Source of the DNA: Pseudomonadota bacterium
GTDB taxonomy: Bacteria > Pseudomonadota > Gammaproteobacteria > Steroidobacterales > Steroidobacteraceae
NCBI GenBank assembly: GCA_963205255.1
Contig: CAUJIK010000054.1
Span: 62,001 to 126,000 of the forward strand
Direction: 5' to 3'
DNA: 64,000 nucleotides
The notes beneath the pieces were generated by a model. That model did no database searches, was not told where the DNA came from, and worked only from the letters and a program-made list of their open reading frames with translations. Made by a program: the position numbers and the translations under genes. Positions 10,003 to 18,795 of this stretch are shown piece by piece (the stretch's first letter is position 1; each line of letters opens with the position of its first letter).

Positions 10003-12093
10003 ATGTACAGCCTCAAGACCAAGTATGCGGTCTTCGGCGCCTCCATCGCGCTGGCGCTGGTCTTGGGTCTCGCAGTCATCGTCGCGGCATTCGGCCGCAC
10101 CGCCATCCTCGGCATCGAGCGCGATTCGCTCGCCTGGCTGGTCGTGGCCGTGGCGGCAGTGGCCATGCTGGGCAGCAGCTGGCTCGCCTTCTTCTATGGC
10201 CGGCGTCTGGTCTCGTCGCTGCAGCAGCTCAAGGACAGCGCCGCCCGCATCACCCAGGGCGACTACACACAGCCCGTGCCCACGCTGCGGCGCGACGAGC
10301 TGGGCGACCTGCAACGCACCGTCGACCAGATGCGGCAGAACCTGCGCCAGACCACCATCTCCAGGAACTACCTGGACAGCGTGCTCAACAGCATGTCGGA
10401 CGCGGTGTTCGTCACCGCCCCCGACGGCGCCATCCGCATCGTCAATTCCGCGGCCCACCGGCTCACCGGCCTGGATGACGCCGCGCTGACCGGCCGCAAC
10501 ATCGCCACCCTGCTGCACACCCCCAACACCCCCAATGGCGAAGGCCTGCAGCGGGCGCGGGAAGTGGGCGAGGCCGTGCTGCGCACCCACAGCGGGCAGA
10601 CCATCCCGGTCTCCTTCTCGGGTTCGGACATCGACACCGAGGACCCGCAGTTCGCCGGCAGCATCTTCGTCGCGCGCGACATCACCGACCGCAAGCGGGC
10701 CGAGCGCCGCATCCGCTACCTCGCCCGCTACGACGCGCTCACCAAGATCCCCAACCGCATGCAGTTCCAGCACCTGCTGCAGCAGGCCATCGCGCGCGCG
10801 CGGCGGGCACGCACCGGCATCGCCCTGCTGTACCTGGACATGGACCACTTCAAGGAGGTCAACGACACCTTCGGCCATGGCGCCGGCGACCGCGTGCTCG
10901 AAACCCTCACCGAGCGCCTCACCCGCGTGCTGCCCGAAGACACCGTGCTCGGCCGCCTTGCCGGCGACGAGTTCGCGCTGTTCATCGACGGTGTGCCGCA
11001 CTCCGGCGCGCACGAGATCGTCAAGCACCTCTCCAACGACATCCTCAACGCCGTCGCACAGCCCTTCCACGTCAACCAGCAGGAAGTGTTCCTTTCCGCC
11101 AGCATCGGCGTGGCGCTATGCCCGCGCGACGCCGAGAACGTCATCGACCTGATCCGCAACGCGGATGCGGCCATGTACTACTCCAAGCAGAACGGCGGCA
11201 ACGGCTGCGTGTTCTATTCGCCGGAGATGAACGCGGCCGCGGTCGAGCGGCTGATGCTCAAGAGCAAGCTCAAGCGCGCCGTGGAACGCGACGAGCTGGT
11301 GGTCGCGTACATGCCCAAGGTGGACATCAGCGACGGCCGCATCGTCGGCGCCGAGGCGCTGCTGCGCTGGCGGCTGCCGGGCCACGGCGACATTCCGCCG
11401 GCGCAGTTCATCCCGCTGGCCGAGGAGAACAACCTCATCAACAGCATCGGCGAGTGGGTGCTGAACCGGGTGTGCCAGGACTACCGCATCTTCACCGACG
11501 AGGGCCACGACCCCGGCCGCATCGCACTGAACCTGTCGCTCAAGCAGCTGCGCCAGGCGAGCTTCATCCTCAACTGCCGCTCGGTGTTCGCCAGGCACAA
11601 AGTGTCTCCGGAATGCCTCGAGCTCGAGATCACCGAGACCACGCTGATGGCCGACCCCAAGCGCACCATCGACATGCTCAACGAGCTGGACGAGATGGGC
11701 GTGCACCTGTCCATCGACGATTTCGGCACCGGCTATTCCTCCCTCTCGGCGCTGCAGCAGTTCCCCATCGGCACGCTGAAGGTGGACCAGTCCTTCGTGC
11801 GCGACGCCGCCACCGACAGCAACGACGCCACCATCGTGCGCACCATCATCGAGATGGGGCGCAGCCTCGACATGCAGGTGGTCGCCGAGGGCGTGGAAAC
11901 CATCGACCAGCTGGCCTTCCTGCGCTCGGTGGACTGCAATTTCGCCCAGGGCCAGCTGTTCGGCGAACCCTGCGGCGCCGCGCGCCTGGCCACGCTGCTG
12001 GCCATGCAGGAAGGCCCCGGCGGTTCGCCCTTTGCCGCGCTGGTCGAGGAAGCCGCCGAGATCAGCGGGGACTCCGGCCGACTTCAGGCCTGA
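10003..12093 (+). CDS. Membrane HAMP-PAS-GGDEF-EAL cyclic-di-GMP protein
   Basis: Dual-domain c-di-GMP enzyme of 696 residues. In order: two N-terminal membrane segments (about 9-30 and 45-65) with a very short periplasmic part, a HAMP-like linker (RLVSSLQQLKDSAARITQGDY), a PAS domain starting near residue 120, a GGDEF domain with AGDEF at 320-324, and an EAL domain with Glu451-Ala-Leu. The EAL part keeps EITET, DDFGTGYSSL and EGVET, so phosphodiesterase activity is plausible. The first Gly of GGDEF is replaced by Ala, which is tolerated in some active cyclases, so cyclase activity is open. A TAGTAT sits six bases before the ATG. Confidence 0.92.
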   Translation: MYSLKTKYAVFGASIALALVLGLAVIVAAFGRTAILGIERDSLAWLVVAVAAVAMLGSSWLAFFYGRRLVSSLQQLKDSAARITQGDYTQPVPTLRRDELGDLQRTVDQMRQNLRQTTISRNYLDSVLNSMSDAVFVTAPDGAIRIVNSAAHRLTGLDDAALTGRNIATLLHTPNTPNGEGLQRAREVGEAVLRTHSGQTIPVSFSGSDIDTEDPQFAGSIFVARDITDRKRAERRIRYLARYDALTKIPNRMQFQHLLQQAIARARRARTGIALLYLDMDHFKEVNDTFGHGAGDRVLETLTERLTRVLPEDTVLGRLAGDEFALFIDGVPHSGAHEIVKHLSNDILNAVAQPFHVNQQEVFLSASIGVALCPRDAENVIDLIRNADAAMYYSKQNGGNGCVFYSPEMNAAAVERLMLKSKLKRAVERDELVVAYMPKVDISDGRIVGAEALLRWRLPGHGDIPPAQFIPLAEENNLINSIGEWVLNRVCQDYRIFTDEGHDPGRIALNLSLKQLRQASFILNCRSVFARHKVSPECLELEITETTLMADPKRTIDMLNELDEMGVHLSIDDFGTGYSSLSALQQFPIGTLKVDQSFVRDAATDSNDATIVRTIIEMGRSLDMQVVAEGVETIDQLAFLRSVDCNFAQGQLFGEPCGAARLATLLAMQEGPGGSPFAALVEEAAEISGDSGRLQA

Positions 12094-12143
12094 ACATAAT
12101 CCCGGCCCCTTCGCGGCGCGCGGCGCATTTCCCGTCCGCTGGC

Positions 12144-12149
12144 TAGAAT
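12144..12149 (+). promoter_or_regulatory. Candidate -10 element of the PLD-like gene
   Basis: TAGAAT is seven bases before the ATG at 12157 and no ribosome-binding site lies between, again suggesting a leaderless or very short-leader transcript. No clear -35 is visible. Confidence 0.35.
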
Positions 12150-12156
12150 CCTCCGC

Positions 12157-13668
12157 ATGAAGCAGGTGAGCCAGCGCTCGCGCCTGCCCCGCATCCTGCT
12201 GCTGTGCCTGCTGGGTGTGTGGGCCGGCATCGGCTGGTGGCACACGGTCAAGCCGTTGCCGCCGGGCATGCATGTGGCAAGCGCGCTGCAACCTGTGGAC
12301 GAGGCGTCGCTGCATCTGCTCACTGATCTCACGGCCGTGGATCTTCGCGGCACGCCCGTCGTCGAGCAATCCATCCACGCGCGCACACTGGAGCGCATCC
12401 GCGGCGCGCGCGACTTCCTGGTGCTCGACTACTTCCTCTTCAACGACCAGCCCGGCCCGTCGGGCCAGCTGCGCTACCAGAACGGCATCCAGCCGGTGGC
12501 GAACCAGATCATCACGGCGCTGCTCGCGCTGCGCGCCAGCCAGCCGGCGCTGCCCATCCTCGTCCTCATCGATCCCATCAACGGCTACTACCGGGGCACC
12601 GCGCCGGAGGATTTCGCGCCTCTCTCGCAGGCCGGCATCGATGTGGTGGTGGTGGACCTGGATCCGCTGCGCGATTCGAACCCGCTCTACAGCAGCCTGT
12701 GGCGCCTGGCGTTCAAATGGTGGCTGGCGCCCGGCGTGCAGGGCGGCTGGGGCAACCCTCTGGACGCCGCAGGCCCCTCGCTGCCGCTGAGCGCGGTGCT
12801 GCGCATCCCGCACTTCAAGGCCGATCACCGCAAGGTGCTGATCACCGGCGATGGCGCGGGCTCGCTGGTGGGCCTGCTGAGCAGCGCCAACCCACATGAC
12901 GCCAGCAGCGCGCACTCGAACGTGGCCCTGGAATTGCGCGGCGAGGCGCTGCGGCCACTGCTGCAAAGCGAGCTCGACATCGCGCGCCTGTCCGGCTGGA
13001 ACGCCAGCGCCTTCAACGCCGCACTGGCCTCGCTCCCGCCGGCCGCCGAGGATCGAGCGGCCGTCACCGATCAGGCGCGCGCCGCCGTGCTCACCGAAGG
13101 CGCCATTGCCCAGGCCTTGCTCGACGTGCTGGACGGAACCGGCGCCGGGGATCACATCGACATCGCCCAGTTCTATCTGTCCGAGCGCCGCATCATCAGC
13201 GCCCTGCTGGCCGCCGCCGGCCGCGGCGCCAGCATCCGCATCCTGCTCGACCCGAACAAGGATGCCTTCGGCTTCGAGAAATCCGGCCTGCCCAACCGCC
13301 AGGTGGCCTCGGAGCTGGTAGCCGCCAGCGATGGCGCCATCAAGCTGCGCTGGTACCGCACGCATGGCGAACAGTTCCACGCCAAGCTCATCGCCATCCG
13401 CCAGCCACAGAAGTTCTGGCTTTACGTGGGCTCGGCCAACTTCACGCGCCGCAACCTCAACGACTACAACCTCGAAGCCGGCGCGGTCATCGCCACCGCG
13501 CGCGGCAGCGCGCTGGAGCACAGCGCCGAGAGCTGGTTCGATACCCTGTGGTTCAATCGCCCCGGGCGCATCGAGTACACCGCCGACAGCGACCTGTACG
13601 CCGACCCCTCGCAGGGGCGTTACTGGCTGTACCGCTTCATGGAAGCCACGGGCCTTTCGACATTCTGA
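12157..13668 (+). CDS. Phospholipase D-like membrane protein
   Basis: A PLD-superfamily protein of 503 residues, similar in layout to cardiolipin synthases and related phosphatidyltransferases. An N-terminal membrane anchor (about residues 9-28) precedes two PLD half-domains. The first half has His224-Arg-Lys226 followed by VLITGDG; the Asp is shifted one position from the usual HxKx4D. The second half has FHAKLIAIR then GSANFTRRNL, with Arg where the Asp is expected. The His and Lys of both halves remain, so transferase or hydrolase chemistry is possible, but the substrate is unknown. The stop overlaps the next start by one base (TGATG), suggesting coupling to the FAD oxidoreductase. Confidence 0.8.
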   Translation: MKQVSQRSRLPRILLLCLLGVWAGIGWWHTVKPLPPGMHVASALQPVDEASLHLLTDLTAVDLRGTPVVEQSIHARTLERIRGARDFLVLDYFLFNDQPGPSGQLRYQNGIQPVANQIITALLALRASQPALPILVLIDPINGYYRGTAPEDFAPLSQAGIDVVVVDLDPLRDSNPLYSSLWRLAFKWWLAPGVQGGWGNPLDAAGPSLPLSAVLRIPHFKADHRKVLITGDGAGSLVGLLSSANPHDASSAHSNVALELRGEALRPLLQSELDIARLSGWNASAFNAALASLPPAAEDRAAVTDQARAAVLTEGAIAQALLDVLDGTGAGDHIDIAQFYLSERRIISALLAAAGRGASIRILLDPNKDAFGFEKSGLPNRQVASELVAASDGAIKLRWYRTHGEQFHAKLIAIRQPQKFWLYVGSANFTRRNLNDYNLEAGAVIATARGSALEHSAESWFDTLWFNRPGRIEYTADSDLYADPSQGRYWLYRFMEATGLSTF

Positions 13669-14888
13669 TGAGCGCCACCCGCAAGAAGGATCTGCGCACC
13701 GGCAAGCCACTGTGGATGTCACTGCCATCGCCGCGCCTGGCGACATCACGGCAGCTGCCGCGCCGCGCGCTGGATTGCGTGGTGATCGGCGCCGGCATTT
13801 CGGGCGCCCTGACAGCCGATGCCCTGAGCGCGGTGGGTCTGTCCGTGGCCATCGTGGATCGGCGCGGGCCCGTCGCGGGTTCCACGCCCGCTTCGACAGC
13901 GCTGCTGCAATACGAAATCGACACGCCTCTTTCGCTGCTCGCCCGCCGCATCGGCCGTACCCGCGCCGAACGCCTGTGGCGGCGCTCCCGCCTGGCACTC
14001 GATGCGCTGCGCGAACGCGCGCGTCACCTGCGCATCAGCGCGGATCTGGTGAACCGCGATTCGCTGTATCTGCAGGGTGATGTGCTGGACGCGGAAGGTC
14101 TGCAGCGCGAAGCGTACGCGCGTCGGCGCGCGGGCCTCGAGGTCAGTTTCCTCGATGCCGCCCAGGTGCGTCACCGCTTTGGCATTGCACGGCGCGCGGC
14201 CCTGCTCAGCTACGACAATCTCGCCGCCAATCCGCGCCGGCTGGCGAGCGGATTCCTCGCCGCAGCATTGGCCCGAGGCGCGACACTGCATGCACCGCAG
14301 GAAGTCACACACGTGGAGCCCGGCGCCACCGTGCGCCTCCACATGGCGAACGGCCGCATGCTGCGCAGCCGCTCGCTCGTGTTTGCCACCGGCTACGAAC
14401 TGCCCCGCGCCGTCCCCAGCAAGGGCCACCGCATCGTCTCCACCTGGGCACTGGCCACGTATCCGCAGCGCGGGCGACTCTGGGAAGGTGAAGCCTTCCT
14501 GTGGGAGGCCGCCGATCCCTATCTCTATGCGCGCGTAGGCCCCGGTCGCCGGATCATCTGCGGCGGCGAAGACGAGGATTTCGCCGACGAAGCGCAACGC
14601 GACGCGCTGCTGCCGGCAAAGATCCAGACCATCCGGCGCAAGCTCGCGCGGCTGCTGCCGGACGTGGATACGCGCCCTGAATTCACCTGGACTGGCTCTT
14701 TCGGAGCCTCGACCACCGGCACACCCACCATCGGCCCCGTGCCCCGCATGCGCAATTGCTACGCCGTGCTGGGCTATGGGGGCAATGGCATCACCTTCTC
14801 GATGCTGGCGGCGCAGGTACTGCGCGCGCAGATCTGCGGCGACGGCGATCCGGATGAGGACCTGGTGAGCTTCACACGCCGCTTCTAG
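13668..14888 (+). CDS. FAD-dependent oxidoreductase (DAO family)
   Basis: Flavoprotein of the D-amino-acid-oxidase/glycine-oxidase fold, 406 residues from the ATG at 13668. The Rossmann motif VVIGAGISGALTA (Gly41-Gly46) binds FAD, and the C-terminal GxGGNGITFS block is the second FAD-contacting element of this family. It probably oxidises an amine or amino acid, but no substrate can be assigned. The longer upstream frame is rejected because it lies inside the PLD-like gene and the FAD motif would be displaced. No signal peptide is seen; a cytosolic protein is likely. Confidence 0.85.
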   Translation: MSATRKKDLRTGKPLWMSLPSPRLATSRQLPRRALDCVVIGAGISGALTADALSAVGLSVAIVDRRGPVAGSTPASTALLQYEIDTPLSLLARRIGRTRAERLWRRSRLALDALRERARHLRISADLVNRDSLYLQGDVLDAEGLQREAYARRRAGLEVSFLDAAQVRHRFGIARRAALLSYDNLAANPRRLASGFLAAALARGATLHAPQEVTHVEPGATVRLHMANGRMLRSRSLVFATGYELPRAVPSKGHRIVSTWALATYPQRGRLWEGEAFLWEAADPYLYARVGPGRRIICGGEDEDFADEAQRDALLPAKIQTIRRKLARLLPDVDTRPEFTWTGSFGASTTGTPTIGPVPRMRNCYAVLGYGGNGITFSMLAAQVLRAQICGDGDPDEDLVSFTRRF

Positions 14889-15010
14889 GGCGATGTCAGC
14901 ATCCGCCTACACGCGGACAGGCGCCCCGCGGCTTATGTCAGGCCCACGCAATAGGCCACCCTTCCCCGACGAATGTGCAATTCCGCGCAGCACCGGCCTC
15001 GGAGAACAAC

Positions 15011-15280
15011 ATGAACTTCATCGTCTGGCTGATCGTCGGCGGCGTCATCGGGTGGATCGCGAGCATGATCATGAGAACGGATGCGCAGCAGGGCATCTTC
15101 CTCAATATCGTGGTGGGCATTGTCGGCGCCTTCCTCGGCGGCCTGCTCCTCAGCCCCCTGTTCGGCGTCGGCACGATCAATTCATCCGGTCTGACCCTGG
15201 CAACCTTCCTGGTGTCTCTGGGCGGCGCCGTGATCCTGCTCGCCATCGTGAATCTGTTCCGCCGCGGACGGGCACGCTGA
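15011..15280 (+). CDS. GlsB/YeaQ/YmgE family membrane protein
   Basis: Small hydrophobic protein of 89 residues with three membrane segments (about 2-20, 33-52 and 58-82), with the family's typical glycine-rich helices (GGVIGWIAS, GIVGAFLGG). This group is annotated as transglycosylase-associated or stress-related, but its molecular role is not established. The start at 15011 is chosen because GGAGAA lies just upstream; a Met 12 codons earlier has no such site. It converges on the lipoprotein gene with 36 bases between the stops. Confidence 0.85.
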   Translation: MNFIVWLIVGGVIGWIASMIMRTDAQQGIFLNIVVGIVGAFLGGLLLSPLFGVGTINSSGLTLATFLVSLGGAVILLAIVNLFRRGRAR

Positions 15281-15316
15281 TGAGTGCAATGATGTCCTCG
15301 AAGAGAAGACGCGACC

Positions 15317-15946
15317 TCAGCCAGCGGCGGACCTGGCCGCCGCCTCTGCCGAGCGCTCGATCACCTGCGCCAGTGCCTGCTGCGCCGCCTGCTCCATGGC
15401 CTGCACGATCGCACTCATGCGGTTGGCGCTGGCCGGCACCACTGCTGCGCCATCACAGCGGCCCAGCACATTGCGCGGCGCGCTGGTGGTGAGCAGGCAC
15501 TCGAACTCCACGCGCGCGCTCGGCGCCGCGGCGCCGTCGTCCTGGTATTCGGCCTCGAAGCGACGCACCGTGAGCTGCAGTTCGTAGCGCGCGCCGCCGC
15601 TGCGTTCAGCCTCGGCGACAATCTCGAAGCGGCCCGAGGACCGCAGCGATTCGGTTGCCAGCGCGCCCACCACCTGCGGCAATGACGCTCCCCAGCTCGC
15701 GCCCGCGAAATAGTCGAGACGGTTTCCGGGGCGCGTCAGCGCGATGCGCGGACTGTTGAGGCCCGGCTGTGCCACCGGCCGCGGCACGGCCAGCACACCG
15801 GGCACCGGCGCTGCCGCGGGCGCCTCGACCGCGGCCGGTCGCAGCACATAGATCTGCAGCGGCGGCGCACCGCTCTTCAGCAGGCCGCCGCAACCGGCGA
15901 CCACGGCGAATGCGGCAACCAGGGCCAGGCGAAAGAAATGCGTCAT
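15317..15946 (-). CDS. ABC-type transport auxiliary lipoprotein (PqiC/YmbA-like)
   Basis: Predicted outer-membrane lipoprotein of 209 residues, the last gene of an Mla-like operon. The signal peptide ends in a lipobox VAGC with Cys19. The body follows the ABC_trans_aux pattern of YmbA/PqiC proteins, where the lipoprotein docks to the MCE protein in the periplasm. Its start overlaps the stop of the MCE gene by four bases (ATGA), so the two are translationally coupled. Canonical E. coli mla uses MlaC and MlaB here instead. The present set (permease, ATPase, MCE, PqiC-like lipoprotein) is a hybrid layout. Confidence 0.82.
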   Translation of the reverse strand: MTHFFRLALVAAFAVVAGCGGLLKSGAPPLQIYVLRPAAVEAPAAAPVPGVLAVPRPVAQPGLNSPRIALTRPGNRLDYFAGASWGASLPQVVGALATESLRSSGRFEIVAEAERSGGARYELQLTVRRFEAEYQDDGAAAPSARVEFECLLTTSAPRNVLGRCDGAAVVPASANRMSAIVQAMEQAAQQALAQVIERSAEAAARSAAG

Positions 15947-16878
15947 CGGGGCACCTCGAAACCATGTTGCGGCGGCTGGAACAGCAGCCGCGAGGGGTCC
16001 TCGCTCAAGGCCCGCGACAGCTCGCCGAACTGCTCGGCAGCCGCCCGCGCCTCGCGCAGTGTGCGCTCGAGTTCGGGGAGCGTGTCCTGGGTGAACCCTG
16101 AAACGCCGGCGCGATTTTCCGTCAGCATCGCATCGGCCGAGGCGCTCATGCGCTGCAGGTTGGTCGCCGTCTCGTTCAATGTTTCGACCAGCTCCCAGAC
16201 CTTCGGGCCCAGCGATGGCACGGCCTCGTTGAGCTGGGCTCCCAGCCGGCGCAGCTCGACACCCGTGCCCCTGAGCTCATCCAGCACCGTATCCACGCGC
16301 CGCATGGTCTCGGGCAGGCCATCGGTGGCCTGGCGCAGGTTCTGCACCATGGCCGCCAGCGACTCGCTGTTGTTGCCCGAGAAGATCGTCTTGATGCGGT
16401 CCAGCAGCTCCACGGTGCTGGCGGCGATGGCCGGCAGGCTGGCAAGGAAACTGTCGAAGTCCGACTGCACGGTGTTGATCACCGGATAGTTCAGGCTGGG
16501 CACCGCCGGCAGCACTTCGCGCGTGTCGTCGCTCTGGCGCAGGTCCACGAACAGCAGGCCGGTCACGCCCTGAAGCGTGAGCCGCGCCGTGGTGCGCTCG
16601 GAGATGGGCGTGGCGTTGTCGATGTCCGCCACCACCTGCACCCGGTCCGGGCTGCGCCGGTCGATGCGGATGGTGCGCACGCGCCCCACGTCCACGCCGA
16701 GGTAACGCACTGGCCCGCCCTCGGACAATCCGCTCACCGTGCCGGGGAAGTAGATTTCATAGCGCTCATAGTGGCGCCGGTCGCGGCCATCCGCGTACCA
16801 GTACACGAACAGGCCCGCCAGCACCGTCACCAGGATGACGAAGGCGCCGACGGCGGTGTAGTGAGCATCACGTTCCAT
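15943..16878 (-). CDS. MlaD-like MCE-domain protein
   Basis: Periplasmic substrate-binding component of an Mla-like phospholipid transporter. From the ATG at 16878 (just after a short overlap with the ATPase stop) it has 311 residues: one N-terminal membrane segment (about 6-25), an MCE domain with the YFPGTVSGLSEGGPVRYLGVDVGRV stretch near residues 40-65 (only the family pattern is relevant), and a long helical C-terminal region rich in leucine heptads, presumably forming the central channel or coiled coil. A longer upstream start would lie inside the ATPase gene and is rejected. Confidence 0.9.
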   Translation of the reverse strand: MERDAHYTAVGAFVILVTVLAGLFVYWYADGRDRRHYERYEIYFPGTVSGLSEGGPVRYLGVDVGRVRTIRIDRRSPDRVQVVADIDNATPISERTTARLTLQGVTGLLFVDLRQSDDTREVLPAVPSLNYPVINTVQSDFDSFLASLPAIAASTVELLDRIKTIFSGNNSESLAAMVQNLRQATDGLPETMRRVDTVLDELRGTGVELRRLGAQLNEAVPSLGPKVWELVETLNETATNLQRMSASADAMLTENRAGVSGFTQDTLPELERTLREARAAAEQFGELSRALSEDPSRLLFQPPQHGFEVPR

Positions 16879-17659
16879 GCGTGGCGGCCTCCATCGAGCC
16901 GAAGCGCTGCGCGCGCGTGCCGTGGAAATACGAACGGATCCACGGATGCGGATTGTCCACGATCTTCTCGCGGTCATCGACGATCATCTTGCGATCCACG
17001 ATCACGCCCACGCGTTCGCAGATGCGGAAGATGGTGTCCAGGTCATGCGTGATCATCACCACCGTCAGCTGCAGCTCCTGCTGCAGATAGGCTATCAGTT
17101 CATCGAAGGCCGCTGCACTGATTGGATCCAGCCCCGAGGTGGGCTCGTCCAGGAACAGCAGCCGCGGGTCCAGCGCCAGCGAGCGCGCCAGCGCGGCGCG
17201 CTTGACCATGCCGCCGGAAAGCTGCGAGGGATATTTGTTCGCAGCATCGGGCGGCAGGCCCACCAGCGAGATCTTCAGCCGCGCCAGATCCTCCAGCGCA
17301 TCCTTGGGCAGCCGCAGGTGCTCCAGCATGGGCAGCTGGATGTTCTCGCGCACCGTGAGCCCCGAATACAGCGCACCGTGCTGGAAGGTCACGCCATAGC
17401 GCGCCTTGGCGGCGCGCAGCTCGGCCGGGCCCAGCGTGGACATGTCCACGCCCTCGACCAGCACCGAACCCTCCTGCGGATGACGCAGACCGAGGATGGT
17501 CCGCAGCAGCACCGACTTGCCGCTGCCCGAACCACCGAGGATGCCGAACACCTCGCCGCGCCGCACCTGCATGTCGAGCCCGTCGTGCACCACCTGGCGG
17601 CCGAAGCGGTTCACGATGCCGCGCACGTCGACGGCAAGATCGGTGTCCGGCGCCGCCAT
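16868..17659 (-). CDS. Mla-like ABC transporter ATP-binding protein
   Basis: Cytoplasmic ATPase (263 residues) driving the Mla-like lipid transporter. Walker A is GGSGSGKS at 42-49, the signature is LSGGMVKR and Walker B is LLFLDEPTSGLDP, followed by the switch His in ITHDLDT; all needed residues are present. Its start overlaps the permease stop by one base and its end overlaps the MCE gene start by 11 bases, a tightly coupled order of permease, ATPase, MCE, lipoprotein. The MlaF type is favoured by the adjacent MCE gene; it is not a drug exporter ATPase. Confidence 0.92.
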   Translation of the reverse strand: MAAPDTDLAVDVRGIVNRFGRQVVHDGLDMQVRRGEVFGILGGSGSGKSVLLRTILGLRHPQEGSVLVEGVDMSTLGPAELRAAKARYGVTFQHGALYSGLTVRENIQLPMLEHLRLPKDALEDLARLKISLVGLPPDAANKYPSQLSGGMVKRAALARSLALDPRLLFLDEPTSGLDPISAAAFDELIAYLQQELQLTVVMITHDLDTIFRICERVGVIVDRKMIVDDREKIVDNPHPWIRSYFHGTRAQRFGSMEAATHGT

Positions 17660-18783
17660 CAGATATCGAGCTCCATGAAGAGGATGGCAAACAGCGCATC
17701 CGCGAGCAGCACGAGAAAAATGGACTGTACCACGGCCACCGTGGTCAGCCGCCCCAGCTCGCGCGCCGAGCCGCGCACCTGCATGCCGCGGAAGGTGCCC
17801 GCCATCGCGATCAGCAGCGCGAACACCGGCGCCTTGATAATGCCCACCCAGAAGGTGGTGGGCGCGATGGCTTCCTGGGCGCGGTTGATGAACTGCTGCA
17901 GCGGCATGTCCAGCAGCGAAAGGCACAGCAGCGCGCCGCCCATGAGGCCGATGATGTCGGCGATGAAGGTGAGCAGTGGCAGCGCGATGACGAGGCCGAG
18001 CACTCGTGGCAGCACCAGCGTCTCGGTGGGATCGACGCCGGTGGCATCGAGCGCGTCCACTTCCTCGTTGAGCTTCATCGAACCGATCTCGGCCGCGAAG
18101 GCACTGCCAGTGCGGCCGGCGACGATGATGGCCGTGAGCAGCACGCCCAGTTCGCGCAGCACCCCCACGGTGATGAGGTCCACCACATAGATGTCGGCGC
18201 CGTAGTTGCGCAGCTGGCTCGCCGAGAGATAGGCGATGATCACCGTGATGAGGAAGGCGATCAGCGCCACGATGGGAATGGCGGTGATGCCGGTGTCGTA
18301 GACATGCCGCGCGATCGAGATCGGCCGCAGCCGGCGCCAGCTGGTGAATGCGCCCGACCACGCCCCGGCGATCCGGCCGACGAAGGTCACGCCATCGCGC
18401 AGCTCTTCGACACGCTCCACCGTGGTGCGGCCGAGCTTCTCCATCGCCACGGCCAGAGGATCCGGCTGCATGGCCGGTGGCCGCGCCTCGGCTTCCAGGT
18501 CCAGCGCCTCGCGCACCACGTGCAGTCCGCGTGGCTCGGCATCGGCCCAGGTCAGCGCCACCGAGGCCTTCTCCAGCTCGTGCCCGATGTGGTTCAGCAG
18601 CCAGCAGCCGGCAAGGTCGATATCGGCCTCACCCGTGGCGATGCGCACTTCGCGCGCGCCGGCCAGATCCATCCCCTGCTGCTCGGCCTGGATGGCAGGG
18701 ATGTTGATGGCGCGCCATTCGCCGCGCAGGCGCCATTCCAGCACCTCGCCCTCACGGCGGCTCTCGATGAATGCCCCTGCCAA
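17659..18783 (-). CDS. MlaE-like permease with N-terminal STAS domain
   Basis: Inner-membrane permease of an Mla-like retrograde or anterograde phospholipid transporter. The first ~95 residues look like a STAS (MlaB-type) domain fused to the MlaE permease, which occupies about 130-374 with five or six membrane helices and the conserved ELGVLLTAIIVAGRTGSAFAAE region near residues 215-235 (pattern only). The fusion makes a separate mlaB unnecessary. The start at 18783 is a TTG with a GAGGGG about 12 bases upstream, so the exact start is uncertain. It lies 12 bases after the stop of the ABC-2 type permease gene and may continue that transcript. Confidence 0.88.
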   Translation of the reverse strand: MAGAFIESRREGEVLEWRLRGEWRAINIPAIQAEQQGMDLAGAREVRIATGEADIDLAGCWLLNHIGHELEKASVALTWADAEPRGLHVVREALDLEAEARPPAMQPDPLAVAMEKLGRTTVERVEELRDGVTFVGRIAGAWSGAFTSWRRLRPISIARHVYDTGITAIPIVALIAFLITVIIAYLSASQLRNYGADIYVVDLITVGVLRELGVLLTAIIVAGRTGSAFAAEIGSMKLNEEVDALDATGVDPTETLVLPRVLGLVIALPLLTFIADIIGLMGGALLCLSLLDMPLQQFINRAQEAIAPTTFWVGIIKAPVFALLIAMAGTFRGMQVRGSARELGRLTTVAVVQSIFLVLLADALFAILFMELDI

Positions 18784-18795
18784 GCGCCCGGCCCC

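Noticed and set aside
11116..13998. 960-codon open frame on the minus strand
   Set aside because: Antisense to the GGDEF-EAL, PLD-like and FAD genes, which have clear domains; low-complexity, GC-driven composition typical of shadow frames.
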